From assembly GCA_027704905.1 (NCBI GenBank), contig CM051004.1, positions 12,272,948-12,336,947 on the forward strand: a stretch of DNA of 64,000 nucleotides, in the 5' to 3' direction. Source of the stretch: Muraenolepis orangiensis. Taxonomy: Eukaryota > Chordata > Actinopteri > Gadiformes > Muraenolepididae. Position 1 is the stretch's first letter, and each line of letters starts with the position of its first letter. The notes beneath the pieces are model-generated. The model ran no database searches and had not been told where the DNA came from. It saw only the letters and a list, made by a program, of their open reading frames with translations. The translations under genes were made by a program, and so were the position numbers. Below, piece by piece: positions 37,301 through 48,990 of the stretch.

Positions 37301-37924
37301 TTCCGGGGTTCCCGATAAAGATTATTTTGGGCTTCCATCCAGAGCAGCGAGAAGGCTGGACAGTCCCGACCAATCAGGACTGGAAGGGTCTTGATTACTC
37401 CCACCTCAACATTACATGGACACACACACACACACACAACGGGAACTGGTTTGCCTCGATTAAAGTTAAAGTGGAACATTCCGAGGATGCAGCTTCTCGG
37501 ACCGATGGTCAACGGAGGGCAGCCTGGGCATAGTCGTTGAGGAGGCCCAAAATGACCAGGAAGAAGTGTTTGGCTCATAGACAGAGTGCTATAGAATGCA
37601 CACCTGTGGCAGTGTACAAGCCTGAACTAGCCAACAACATGGAACCATCCTGGAACAACATGGAACCTGCCTCAATTGAGGTAGAACTTTCGGCGGGAAC
37701 AGCTTCTGAGAGTGAAGTCCAACCTGCCCTGCTCAAGCGGTGTGAAAGTTGTGGTCAAAAAATTAACTGCATATTGAAGGAGAACCGTGAACCCAAAGTG
37801 TCCCAAAGTGAAAAGGACACTGTAGTGCTGTACTACGCTGGCCCCGTTACCTGGACTGATAATGTGCCTGCTTTAAACTCTTCTGCCCAACCTGCCAAAA
37901 TTCTCCACCATCTGTAACATCACG
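37301..37924 (-). repeat. Gypsy protease-region tandem unit 1 (624 bp)
   Basis: Begins with ttccggggttcccgat and runs to the next occurrence at 37925. It contains the protease-type LIGRDCPAFSLLWMEAQ segment (minus strand). It lacks about 65 bp (after 'cccacctc.acatta') that units 2 and 3 keep. Confidence 0.85.
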
Positions 37925-38437
37925 TTTCCGGGGTTCCCGATCAAGATCCTTTTGGGCTTCCATCCAGAGCAGCGAGAAGGCTGGACAGTCCTGACCAATC
38001 AGGACTGGAACTGGAAGGGTCTTGATTACTCCCACCTCGACATTAAAACAAACGCTTAGTAGTGGTTAGCCTCAGCCAGGTTTGTTGGGTACTCTCAGAG
38101 GGCTCCATGGACACACACACACAACGGGAACTGGTTTGCCTCAATTAAAGTTAAAGTGGAAGCTTCCGAGGATGCAACTTCTCGGACCGATGGTCAACGG
38201 AGGGCAGCCTGGGCATAGTCGTTGGGGAGGCCCAAAATGACCAGGAAGTAGTGTTTGGCTCATAGACAGAGTGCTATAGAAGGCACATCTGTGGCAGTGT
38301 ACGAGCCTGAACTAGCCAACAACATGGAACCATCCTGGAACCTGCCTCAATTGAGGTACAACTTTCGGAGGGAACAGCTTCTGAGAGTGAAGGCCAACCT
38401 GCCCTGCTCAAGTGGTGTGAAAGTTGTGGTCAAAAAA
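37925..38437 (-). repeat. Gypsy protease-region tandem unit 2, first part
   Basis: Near-identical to unit 1 from ttccggggttcccgatc onward; minus strand encodes VGVIKTLPVPVLIGQDCPAF. The unit breaks off at aactgca, where the L2 LINE begins, and resumes at 48991. Confidence 0.85.
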
Positions 38438-38774
38438 TGAACTGCATTCCACAGTCTCGGCGCAGTGGAGCAGAAGGCTCAGTCTCCCATGGTTTTCAGT
38501 TTGGTCCTTGGGGGAAGGAGGAGGTTTGCCTTTTCAGAGTGTAGACTCCTCGTGGAGGTTTGTGGGGTGAGAAGTTCTTTGATGTATGAGGGAGCATTTC
38601 CATGAATGCATGGAATGATTCATGGAATGAATCATTTTGTAGTCAATCCTGCGTGAGACCGGGAGCCAGTGCAATGATTTGAGTATGGCCGTGGTGTGTT
38701 CATACTTCCGCACTCTCATCAGGATCCTAGCAGCGCTGTTCTGGATGTATTGCAGCTTCTGGATGTTCTTGCTT
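38438..38774 (-). mobile_element. L2-type LINE, 3' terminal part
   Basis: The minus strand reads LQYIQNSAARILMRVRKYEH then TTAILKSLHWLPVSRRIDYK, the conserved C terminus of fish L2 reverse transcriptase polyproteins. It is the downstream continuation of the L2 at 45316-48990, displaced by an inserted LINE. Confidence 0.85.
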
Positions 38775-39500
38775 GATAGAGGAGTATGGCGCCGTACGAG
38801 CGAGCTCCCGCACGACGACGCAGTTTTTTGTTATTTATTATTTTTATCGCAACTATTTTAGTTCAGGAAGTTAGCAGCACGTTCACTTATAACTTTTGCA
38901 CACTTCGGGAGATCAGATCGACAGTTGCTCGCCGCCTTCCGGAGTTTTTTCATTCTTTCGACTCGGACGTCCCGCCCGAAGTCACAGCTGGATTATCTCC
39001 GACCATCTTGGGCACGATTACACGCAAGCGTCGCCGGAGGAAGCGAGGGAAGCGAGCCGGCGTGCTAGTCAAGCTGAGATGTCAGGCTGAGATGTCGATC
39101 CGATCGCCCCCCATTACCCACCATTCTACTGGCTAATGTACAGTCTCTGGACAATAAGTTAAGCAAGCTTACAGGCTTGTATTCAATTCCACCGGGAAAC
39201 TAAGGACAACTGTATCATCTGCCTTACGGAGACATGGATGTCGGAGGGGGTTACCGACGCTGCTATCGAGCCAACGGGATTTTCCGTCCACCGGGCGGAC
39301 AGAACAAAGGCTCTCTCCGGTAAAGATCGCGGAGGGGGGGTATGTCTCATGATACATAGATCTTGGTGCAACCAAAGTCATGTACATCCCCTCAAGTCTT
39401 TCTGTTCCCCGGACCTGGAGTACCTGATGCTTATGTGCCGTCCACACTGGCTACCTCAGGAGTTTACAGCGGTAACCGTGACCGCTGTTTACATTCAGAG
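38775..39500 (+). mobile_element. Rex1-like LINE, 5' part with endonuclease
   Basis: Open start MAPYERAPARRRSFLL then an APE-type endonuclease region: ANVQSLDNKLSKL, then TDAAIEPTGFSVHRADRTKA, GGGVCLMIHRSWC, DLEYLMLMCRPHWLPQEF and TAVTVTAVYIQ. Frames change several times, so it is dead. It breaks off after VYIQ, where the L1 is inserted. The family name is tentative (CR1/L2-related, Rex1-like). Confidence 0.75.
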
Positions 39501-42500
39501 TTTTTTTTTATATTAGTTGGTTCATCTTTTTGTGTGTATGTGCTGTCTTTTTTTCTTTATATCTTCATGTCTACAGTCAGGTCAGTAATTTTTGAGTTTG
39601 GAATGTATATATTGGTCAAGTCAACTCTCCTCAGGATAGGTTTTTACTATTTGGTTTCTCTCCCAATCCATTATGTCCAACAGTAACAGCGGACCAGCAG
39701 CCACCAGCTGGTAACCAGGGTTACCAGCTGGAATGTTAAGGGATTAAATGCACCTCTAAAACGTAATAAGGTTCTCTCATATCTCAAGGGTTTGGGCACT
39801 AGAATTGCGTTCCTCCAGGAGACCCATCTCAAACAAGGGGACCATTTTAGAATTAAAAAGGACTGGGTTGGTTAGTTATATCACTCCTCATTTACGAGCA
39901 AATCGCGGGGAGTTGCAATTCTGGTGCACAAATCAGTGCCGTTCTCCGTCTCCAGGGTCATATCAGACCCCCATGGTAATTTTATTATTGTATCTGGGAA
40001 GATTAATAACATCTGTCTCACCTTGGTAAATATCTATGGCCCTAATTGGGATGATGAGAATTTTTACAAAAAGCTTCTGTTTTCTATACCGGATCTTGGA
40101 ACGCACCAGTTAATTTTAGGAGGCGACTTTAATTGTTGTCTTAATCCAGTTCTAGACCGTTCTTCTATCACTCCCTCCACTCTCTCCAAATCTGCCAAGG
40201 CCATCCAAGCATTCATGGCCCAATATGCCGTCTCAAACCCCTGGGCGATTGTTGAATCCTGATGTTAAACAGTATTCTTTCTTTTCCCCTGTCCATCATT
40301 CATTCTCACGCATTGATTTCTTTCTGTTAGACCATAGGCTCCTCCCCGCATCAACAATGCTCATATGGCCCTATTGTCATCTCTGATCACGCAGCTGTTT
40401 CGACTGACCTCTCTCTTTCAGGTGGCTTTATGCAGCGCTCTCCCTGGCGTTTTAACAACTTATGGCTCCCAGATCCAGCATTTGTTGACTTTGTGAATAC
40501 GAACATAGATGTTTTCATCTCTTTCAATGTCACGCCAGATGTATCAGCCTCTGTGATCTGGGAGGCGTGTAAGGCCTATCTGAGGGGGCAGATCATCTCG
40601 TACACTTCTTATCAGAGGAAAAAAGCTGCAGAGGATAAATCAAAATGTTCCAGGCTAATTTCTGAAATTGCTCGCTCATCAGCTTTGTCAAATGTCCGCA
40701 TCCCACCTAATCCCTCAAATGAACACCCGAACTGAAACATTTGACTACACGTTGCATCGATAAATAATCAATTCAAGGATTTTTATAGTTCTCTTTACAC
40801 GTCTGAACAATCTCCTGATCCCTCATTATACAGTGCTTTCTTTCGGTCATTGGACATTCCAATCATTGATCCGGAGCAAGTATCGGAACTGGAAGAGCCT
40901 TTCACTGCTGAGGAAATGATTCTTGCCCTGAGGTCCATGCAGAGTAGAAAGTGTCCTGGCCCTGATGGTTTTCCAGTCGAGTTTTATAAGGCCTTTTCCG
41001 AGAAACTAACCCCACTCCTGCTCAACATGTATAATCAATCGTTTGAATCTGGCTTACTACCTATCACGTTGCGCCAAGCTTCTATCTCTCTGATACTTAA
41101 AAAAGATAAGGATCCCCTTCAGTGTGGCAGTTATCGTCCTATTTCTTTACTTGGAAATTATGTCAAGTTGCTGGCAAAGGTGCTGGCTCGGCGACTTGAG
41201 GCCACACTGCCCTCAATTATATCCATAGATCAAACAGGGTTCATTAGGAATAGATCCTCTTATTATAACATCAGACGTTTATTCAATGTATTATACAATC
41301 CCTCCTCATCTAAAGTACCAGAGTTGATATTATCACTGGACGCGGAAAAAGTGTTTGACAGTGGAGTGGGGTTACCTTTTTGAAACATTGAGAAGGTTTG
41401 GGTTTGGTGAGAAATTCTTAACTTGGACTAGGTTATTGTACACCCTGCCAGAGGCATGTGTACGCACTAATAGTAATTATTCCGATTACTTCCCCCTTGG
41501 TAGGGGTACAAGACAGGGCTGCCCCTTATCCCCCTTATTGTTCGCAATAGCGGTTGAACCGTTAGCGATAGCACTTAGGACTAGTGCATTTCCAGGCATC
41601 ATGAGAGGTGGAGTGGAGCAAAAGGTTTCCCTTTATGCTGACGATTTATTGCTGTATGTTTCTGACCCTGATAAATCCATCCCCCTGGTGCTTACCATTC
41701 TTGGACACTTTGGTCAAATTTTGGGATACAAACTAAATTTAAGCAAAAGTGAACTCATGCCAGTTAACTCTGCGGCCAAGACATATGCCTTGAGTAGATT
41801 GCCTTTTAAAATCTCTCGTCATAAGCTCACGTACCTGAAGATTTGTGTAACTAACAGATTTGACAATTTATTTAAAGATAACTTTTCCCCTCTCCTGGAC
41901 CGTCTGACCCATGATTTTCAACGATGGTCACTTCTCCCCCTGTCTCTGGCTGGGCGGATAAATTGTATAAAAATGAATGTGCTTCCCAGATGGTTATACC
42001 TTCTTCAGTGCATCCCCATCTTTATTGCGAAATCATTCTTCAGTAAATTAGATGGCAGGATTTTACAATTTATTTGGGAACGTAGGAATCCAAGAATTCG
42101 TAAACAAGTATTGCAGAGACCCAAACTGTCAGGGGGGATGGCCCTACCCAATTTCCAACAGTATTTTTGGGCCGCCAATCTGCGCTCTATCCTACATTGG
42201 CAGAATGTTGACTATTGACCCTATTCCAGCGTGGCTTTGTATTGAATCTGCTTCTTGTGTTCCTGCCTCATTGTCGGCTCTCTTGTGCTCGCCCTCCCTG
42301 TCACTACCACCCAAATTTACTAAGAATATAATTGTAAAGCATAGTCTAAAAATCTGGCACCAATTTACACGGCATTACAAGCTCAACACACCTTCTCTAT
42401 CAACCCCTCTCCACGCCAATCCACTTTTTCCCCCCTCTCTACTGGATAAGGCCTATGTGGCACAGTCAGGGCATTTCCAACATCAGTAGTCTATATGTGG

Positions 42501-43650
42501 ATGGTATATTTGCCTCTTTTAACGAACTTGTAGATATATATGATCTTCCAAGAACCAATTTTTTCAGATATCTGCAAGTCCGTGACTTTGTCCGCAAACA
42601 TTTTTCAGGCTTTCCTGTGATTCCCCTGATTTCTCCCATAGACTTGCTTCTGAAACAGGATCCAATTGGGAAAGGCGCCATTACACGTTTATGTAATGAA
42701 ATAGCTATGCTATATATATACATATGTATATAAGCTATGCCCAAAAGCTTGCACTCTACGTACAATTTGGTCACAAGACTTGGGGGAAGATATAGATTGT
42801 AAGACCTGGGAAGCTATTCTCTACAGAGTTCACCACTCCTCCATATGTGCCAGACATGGGGTGCTGCAGTGTAAGGTGGTTCACAGGATACACTGGTCTA
42901 GACGTAAGCTGGCAAAGATTTTTCCCGACATTGATCCTACATGTGAGAGATGTCGGCAGGCCCCTGCGGATCTCTGTCATATGTTTTGGTTGTGTCCCTC
43001 TCTCGCTTCATTTTGGGAGTCTGTTTTTGACACTCTTTCCAAAGTCACCTCTATCCCCATTACACCCTCCCCTATTGCTGCTCTGTTTGGAGTCTTGCCG
43101 GCAGAGTCACCTCTACCCAAATATATTTTGGCTTTTGTGGCTTTTTTAACTCTGCTGGCGAGGCGGTTAATTCTTATGACTTGGAAGGGTCCCTACGTTC
43201 CCACTCACTCTCGTTGGATTGGGGATGTGCTTCATTTTATGCAACTGGAGAAAATCAAGCATACCCTACGAGGCTCCCTACCCAAGTTTGATAAGATTTG
43301 GCAGCCCTTTTCAGAATATATAGATGGCATTCAAATTATCCCGCCACCTTCCAATTGAAAAACCTCTCCTTACCCTCTGGTGTAGTAATGACCTTGACCT
43401 GTTGTACCTACCTATCTGACCTGTGTACTTTTTATTTTATTTTATTATTTATTTATTTATTTATGTTATATATATATATATAGTTTTATTTTTATGTATT
43501 TGTTTATTTAATTTTAAGTTTGTTTGTTTCTTAATTTCTGTTTTAGTTGTAACTGTGAAGCTTCATGTGTTACACTGTGATGTATATTTTTGTTTGTGAT
43601 GTAAAACCTGAAAATTCCATAAATAAATCATAAAAAAAAAAGAGAACTCA
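39501..43650 (+). mobile_element. L1-type LINE, near complete ORF2, frame-broken, with poly-A tail
   Basis: Endonuclease about 39715-40260: SWNVKGLNAPLKRNKVLSYL, RIAFLQETHLKQG, TLVNIYGPNWDDENFYKK and LILGGDFNCCLNPVLDRSS. Reverse transcriptase about 40850-42220: RKCPGPDGFPVEFYKAF, YRPISLLGNYVKLLAKVLAR, TRQGCPLSPLLFAIAVEPLA and the YADDLLLY active site. The C-terminal region about 42780-43360 includes CERCRQAPADLCHMFWLCPS. Frames are broken at several points (about 39870, 40260, 41355, 42220). It ends with AATAAATCATAAAAAAAAA at 43620-43650. ORF1 was not recognised and the 5' edge is approximate. Confidence 0.85.
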
Positions 43651-45315
43651 TCTACCTCCCTCCCAGGAGAGCTAAATACTTTTTTTGCTCGGTTCGACGT
43701 AAACGGCAGCCCGCCGAAGCCAGCGCCGCCTGAGGAGACCAGCCTGCTGAGCATCTCGGAGGCGGATGTACGCCGCACCTTCAAGCGGCTGAACATCCGT
43801 AAGGCGGCAGGCCCCGACGACATCCCGGGCCACGTCCTCAGCGCATGCGCAGACCAGTTGGCAGGAGTCTTTGCAGACATCTTCAACCTCTCCCTGTCCC
43901 AGGCTGTTGTCCCCGCGGTCTTCAAGATGTCCACCATCGTGCCTGTCCCTAAACAACCCAAGGTAACATGCCTGAATGACTATAGACCTGTAGCCCTCAC
44001 CTCGATTGTAAGAAAATGCTTCGAGAGGTTGGTCAAGGACTATATTTGCATGGCAATTTGCATATCGCCAAAATAGATCCATGGACGCAATTGCCATGGC
44101 CCTCCACACTGCCCTTTCCCACCTGGAGGGAAAGAACTGTTATGTGCGAATGCTGTTTGTGGACTACAGCTCAGCGTTCAACACAATAGTTCCTGCCAAG
44201 CTCGACACCAAGCTTAGAGGTCTAGGCGTGCCCCCATCCACGTGCAGCTGAATACTGGACCTCCTGTCGGACCGCCGCCAGGTGGTGAGGATGGGCAGCA
44301 CCACATCAGAGCCACTGACCCACAACACGGGAGCCCCCCAGGGATGCATGCTGAGCCCTCTCCTCTACTCCCTCTACACCCACGACTGCATGGCTATGCA
44401 CAGCTCCAACGTCGTCAAGTTTGCTGACGACACGACGGTGATGGGCCTGATCGCCGGCGACGACGAGACAGCCTACAGGGAGGAGGTTGGATCGCTGGAG
44501 CAGTGGTGCCAGGAGAACAGCCTCGCCCTCAACGTCAAGAAGACCAAGGAGCTGATCGTGGACTTCAGGAAGCAGAGGGGAGAGCACAGCCCTATCTCCA
44601 TCGACGGTGTTGCAGTAGAGAGGGTCAGCAGCTTCAAGTTCCTCGGCGTGCACATCTCTGAGGACCTCACATGGTCCACGCACACCACACACGTGGTGAA
44701 AAGGGCCCAACAACGCCTGTATTTCCTCAGGCGTCAAGCATGGGCCCCCGCATCCTGAGAACATTCTATAACGGCACCATCGAGAGTGTTCTTACAGGGT
44801 GTATCACCGCCTGGTACGGGAACTGCACCGCACTTGAGCGCAGAGCCCTTCAAAGGGTGGTGCGGACAGCCCAGTATATCGTTGGAGGTGAGCTCCCCTC
44901 CCTCCTGGATATATACAATCAGCGGTGCGTGGCCAAGGCCAAACAAATCATAAAAGACATTGCCCACCCCAGCCACAAACTGTACTCACGGTTACCGTCA
45001 GGCAGGCGATACCGCAGTATCAAGTGCCGTACAAATAGGCTTAGAGATAGCTTCCACAGTCAGGCCATCAGGCTGCGGAACAAGGGCGTTTAGCATATAA
45101 CAATGTATATTTTATTACATTGATTTATATATACATATTGCTCTTTTCTGTGCCGATATTTTGCATTTTATAAATTGCATTTTTATTTTTATTTTTTAAC
45201 TTTATTCTATTTTTATTTTATAACTGCTGTCTGTCGTCGGGTATTACACATAAGATTTTCACATCACTGCTTTATACTTGTGTAAACTGTGAAGTGACAA
45301 TAAACTTGACTTGCT
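43651..45315 (+). mobile_element. Rex1-like LINE, 3' part with reverse transcriptase and tail
   Basis: Reads EADVRRTFKRLNIRKAAGPD, LNDYRPVALTSIVRKCFERL, then GAPQGCMLSPLLYSLYTHD and KFADDTTVMGLIAGDD (active site FADD), NVKKTKELIVDFRKQRGEH, SFKFLGVHISEDLTWSTHT and ALQRVVRTAQYIVGGELPSL, ending NKGV at the stop near 45093. The 3' UTR ends in aataaacttgacttg. It continues the element interrupted at 39500; some sequence between endonuclease and reverse transcriptase is missing. A related 5'-truncated copy is at 59530-60025. Confidence 0.85.
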
Positions 45316-46170
45316 AGGAATCCAAATGAGAAGTTTGTTACAGTAGTGTAGCCTGGAGGAGACAAATGGGTGGACAAGCTTTTCAGCATCTGACAGACTG
45401 AGTGTGGGGCGGAGTTTAGCAATATTTCTGAGGTGGTAGAAGGAGGTCTTGCATGTTTGTTTGATGTGGGCCTCAAAGGTCAGGTGAGGATCCATTTTAA
45501 CATCCAGAATGGTGACAGTTGAGTGAAATGTTCTGACCGGAGAAGGTGATGGAGGATGAAAGGACCTGATGTGGAGTGCCAACTAGAATGACTTCAGTCT
45601 TGGAGCTGTTTAATTGAAGGAAGTTGTGCTTCATCCACACCTTTATCTCCTCCAGGCATGTGGTTATGTTGGATGATGGCGGAGGGGGTTGGGTTTGTTC
45701 TGATGTAGAGTTGTGTGTCAGCATAGCAATGGAAAGATATTCCATGCCGGCTGATATCACGACCAAGGGGGGACATGTATATGGTGAAAAGGGTGGGGCC
45801 GAAGAACTGATCCTTGAGGGACACCACAGTTCACAGAGTGTTTGTGATTTTGCCGCTCCTAAGGTGACGTGCTCAGTCCTCCCGGTGAGATATAAGGTGA
45901 ACCAGTTTAGGGCAGAGTCAGAGAGTCCAATTGTCGAGCGAAGACGATGGAGTACAATGTCATGGTCGACGGTGTCAAATGCTGCAGTTTCGATCCAGGA
46001 GGATGGAGATACGGTGTCAGCTGTCATCAGCAGGTCATTGGTCACCCTGACTAAGGCAGTTTCTGTACTGTGGCCCTGGCGGAAACCAGACGGGAATTTT
46101 TCAAAGAGGTTATTGTGTTTGAGATGTTCGTGAATCTGAATGGCAATTACTTGGGTTGCATCTTGGACAA
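45316..46170 (-). mobile_element. L2-type LINE, reverse transcriptase central part
   Basis: The minus strand reads KHNNLFEKFPSGFRQGHSTE, TALVRVTNDLLMTADT, AAFDTVDHDIVLHRLRSTIG and LNWFTLYLTGRTEH, with decay around the YADT-type active site (HCYADTQLYI in another frame), then KVWMKHNFLQLNSSKTEVIL. Continues into 38438-38774 across the Rex1-like insertion. Confidence 0.85.
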
Positions 46171-46975
46171 TTGTCTGTCCGGGGAGTCTATGGCAGTTAA
46201 AGCTCTCACAAAAATTAATCAAAGAATATAGTTCCTGGCCAGGAAGGCTGCATTTTTGGATAGTTACATTCTTTGCACCTTAGCAGGTGCACTGGTCCAG
46301 AGTCACTTTGACTACGCTGCCACTTCATGGTATACAGGTTTTAAACGCACCTTATATACTGAGATGCTAACTTTTTAAATAGTCAAAAGAGGTAGTTTAA
46401 CCAATTTCATCCCTATTCGTTTTAAAACCATCATGGCCAAAAATACTTTTATTTATAGTGCAGCCATCCAGTGGAATAGGTTGTCCACTCAACTGAAACA
46501 GAGCACTTCCTTGAACATATTCAAGGTGGCTTTAAAAAAATGGCTACAAAATAGATAGCTCAGTTTAAGTTTTAGTCACATCCATGCGTTGTTTGTTTTT
46601 AGATTGTAATCTTTATTTCTAATTTAATCATTTTAAATTATAATCATGTAAAAACTACGTGGATTGTTTGTCAGTGAACTGCCCTGCTGCTGCTATTGCT
46701 TTTATCTTTGCTGCTACTGCTCTTATTCGTTTGATCTTTGTTGTGTATAGTATGTTCTTTTAATGAGTCATTTTTGTATTTATTTGTCTAGTACGTTTTA
46801 TGTCTGTTTATAGAGGACCACAATGGAAATAAGCCCTCGGGCCCTTTTTTTATCCTCTGTGATATTTTGTTGTCTTCTATGTATTTCTATGTACTGTATA
46901 TGTTGTCTTCTATATTTTGGAAGTGCTTATGGTGCTTTTTCTATCATCACCAAATAAAATCAATCAATCAATACT
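46171..46975 (+). mobile_element. 3' fragment of a plus-strand LINE inserted in the L2
   Basis: Begins with KALTKINQRI, then LARKAAFLDSYILCTLAGAL and QSHFDYAATSWYTGF, then AAIQWNRLSTQLKQSTSLNI, with a long 3' UTR ending aaataaaatcaatcaatcaa. It separates L2 reverse transcriptase codons LEKVLI (46975 side) from VIAIQIHEHLKHNN (46150 side). The exact left edge is uncertain by some tens of bases. Confidence 0.7.
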
Positions 46976-48990
46976 TTCTCCAGCACCTTTGATAGAAATG
47001 GCAGGTTGGAGATGGGTCTGTAATTAGCAAGGACTTCAGGGTCTAAGGTGGGTTTTTTGTGTGGTTTGAGTGGTTTGATGACAGCAGCTTTTAATGGGGA
47101 CGGAACATGACCAGACTGGATGGAGTGGTTTATCACTAAAGTGATCAGGGGACTTATGGCACCAATGTTAGATTTTACCAGGGCTGTGGGAAAGGGGTCC
47201 AGAGCACAGGTGGAGGGTTTCATCTTTTTGATGATGGCCTCAACTTCATGCTGCGAGATGTCAGTGAAGCAGCAAAGAGGCTGGGTAGGTCCGGGCTGGG
47301 GGTTGACGTCAGGACTGGGAGAGCAGCGGAGTTTGAGAGGAGAGAGCGGATGGTCCCTACTTTTTTCCTAAAAAAAGTGATAAAATGATCACACCGCTCC
47401 TCAAGGACACACCCCGCTGTCTTCATTTTTCGCAGCTTGCAGGTGTACCAGGAGGCTGAGTGTGTGAAAGTGACTGTTCTGGGTTTGACAGGGGCGTGGA
47501 GATCCAGGAGATTACGCAGAGATTTATTGTAAAAGTCCACAGATTCATTGACGATGTAGGAGTAATTGTGGAGAGATGCTGGAGATCCGAAGTCATGGTG
47601 TCGGGGTTGATGTTTTTCGGATTTCTGAAATTTGACGCTTGGGTTTGGTGCGGGGTAGCAGGAGCGGCAGCTCCATTGAGATAGCCTTGTGATCCGACAC
47701 ACCTAGATCGTACACTGATAGTTTACTAATGGGGGCAGTTTGTGATGACAAGATCCAGTGTGTGTCCCCTAGTGTGTGTGGGGACATAAACATGTTGTGT
47801 TAGGTTGAGGCAGTCCAGAAGGTGTAGGAACGCAGCTGCATAGTGACAGGAGGGGGTGTCAATGTGAACATTTATGTCTCCTAGTATTATAATGTTGGCA
47901 GAGGAAGCGCAGAGTTCGTGCATCTCTGGGATGAAAGCTGAGTTGGGTTTGGGTGGCCGGTAGATGAGAAGTATTGTCAGTGGGAGGGGGGTTTACATTT
48001 AAATCCAAGGCATTCAAATGAGGATAGCACAGGTAGAGGCAGGGGGGACAGTTCCAGTGCATTTCTATGTATTATTACTAAGCCACCACGACCAGTGCTG
48101 CAAGCTTTTTCCAGGTAGCTGTAGCCAGGGGGACAGACTTCATTTAGGGCAGAGTAAACCTCAGGCTGTTGCCACGTTTCCGTGAGGCACATAAAGTCTA
48201 TTCCCTTGTCCATGATGTGGTCTTGTATGAATGATGATTTGTTTGTAAGGGATTTATTTTTGACTGGACGAAATGGTGGATTTCTGTAGGGTCCGGAGTA
48301 TACTGGAATCCACTCCACGTATTCCGCACAACTCAGTGTGTAGCAGTCTCGCGGTGTTTCCCGTGCTGTTTACACCGAGAGTGGCAGCGCTCTGATGACA
48401 CGGCAGACGTGGTCCAGATGGAAAGAATGGATGATACAGGCGGGCATGGTTGGTGGTAAACAAACTTTCTACGAGAGCCTCTGTGGATGTAACGAGGTCG
48501 GCGTAGTAATCTAAGGTGTTTGATGGCTGAGATGCACGTTGGAGTTGTGTGATTGTTGAGACTCAGCAGTTGCGGGATGGAATACTTTGACAACATGCCG
48601 GTGGCCGCAGGTTCTCGTCTGGAGCTGCTATGGATGGTGATCCATAGCATGGCAGGAGGAGAAGAAGCTGGGAGAAACGGTCTGTGTCAAAGCAGCAGGT
48701 TATCCGGCAGGCTGTGCTAGCCGGCTAGCTGTGGATGCAGCTGTCCTAGCCGGCTAGCTGTGGAGGCAGCTAGTTAGCCAGCTAGCGTTTGCCGTCCGGG
48801 AGCCGCCGATCGCAGCGGAAGGTGAGCAACAGGTAGGGCGGTTATCCAAAACATGTTAGTTGTTGAAGTTGAAGGGTAATATCTTACGACGAAAATAAAA
48901 AAATAAAAATAAAAAAATAAAAAAAACTTACTACAGCTAGAAGGAGAGGCGGCGAACAAGCAGCGCCAGTGTCCTCTCCGGGACGTGACG
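46976..48990 (-). mobile_element. L2-type LINE, 5' part: UTR, endonuclease and start of reverse transcriptase
   Basis: The minus strand carries a 5' UTR with short tandem repeats (about 48710-48785), an endonuclease region (SFIQDHIMDKGIDFMCLTET, PGYSYLEKACSTGRGGLVII, IIILGDINVHIDTPSCHYA, LTQHVYVPTHTRGHTLDLVI) and the reverse transcriptase start (CALDPFPTALVKSNIGAI, VLANYRPISNLPFLSKVLEK). Many frame breaks. The insertion into Gypsy unit 2 is flanked by a ctgca duplication (38437 and 48996). Confidence 0.85.

Larger units (their letters stand above)
34807..38437 (-). mobile_element. Gypsy retrotransposon internal region, Gmr1-like order (integrase before reverse transcriptase), decayed
   Basis: Reading the minus strand: protease-type LPVLIGRDCPAFSLLW (about 37350-37400), integrase core ERVGMDIVGPLPKSVRGHQY with IFIIVDYAT (37180-37290), integrase C part DGLVERFNKTLKAMLRKAID (36800-37020), a chromo/linker region VLVPTVECKFLATWQGPYEV (36500-36700), then reverse transcriptase EESKSAWSSPIVLVEKPDN with RFITTLNLTKGYWQVPL (35900-36230), AYLDDVLIQS (35530-35570) and RNase H EHPFLYLSRKLLPREKNYAT (35056-35160). 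Integrase therefore precedes reverse transcriptase, unlike classic Ty3/Gypsy. Stops, frame changes, a SINE insertion and deletions (no zinc-binding part of integrase seen) make it inactive. Confidence 0.8.

Noticed and set aside
37837..37925. Second Gypsy LTR suggested by 'tgtaacatcac' at 37914 and 49134
   Set aside because: Only about ten bases resemble the LTR end at 34335; the flanking sequence is the protease-region unit, not LTR.
45624..46133. 169-residue plus-strand frame
   Set aside because: Antisense of the L2 reverse transcriptase, which is clearly encoded on the minus strand.
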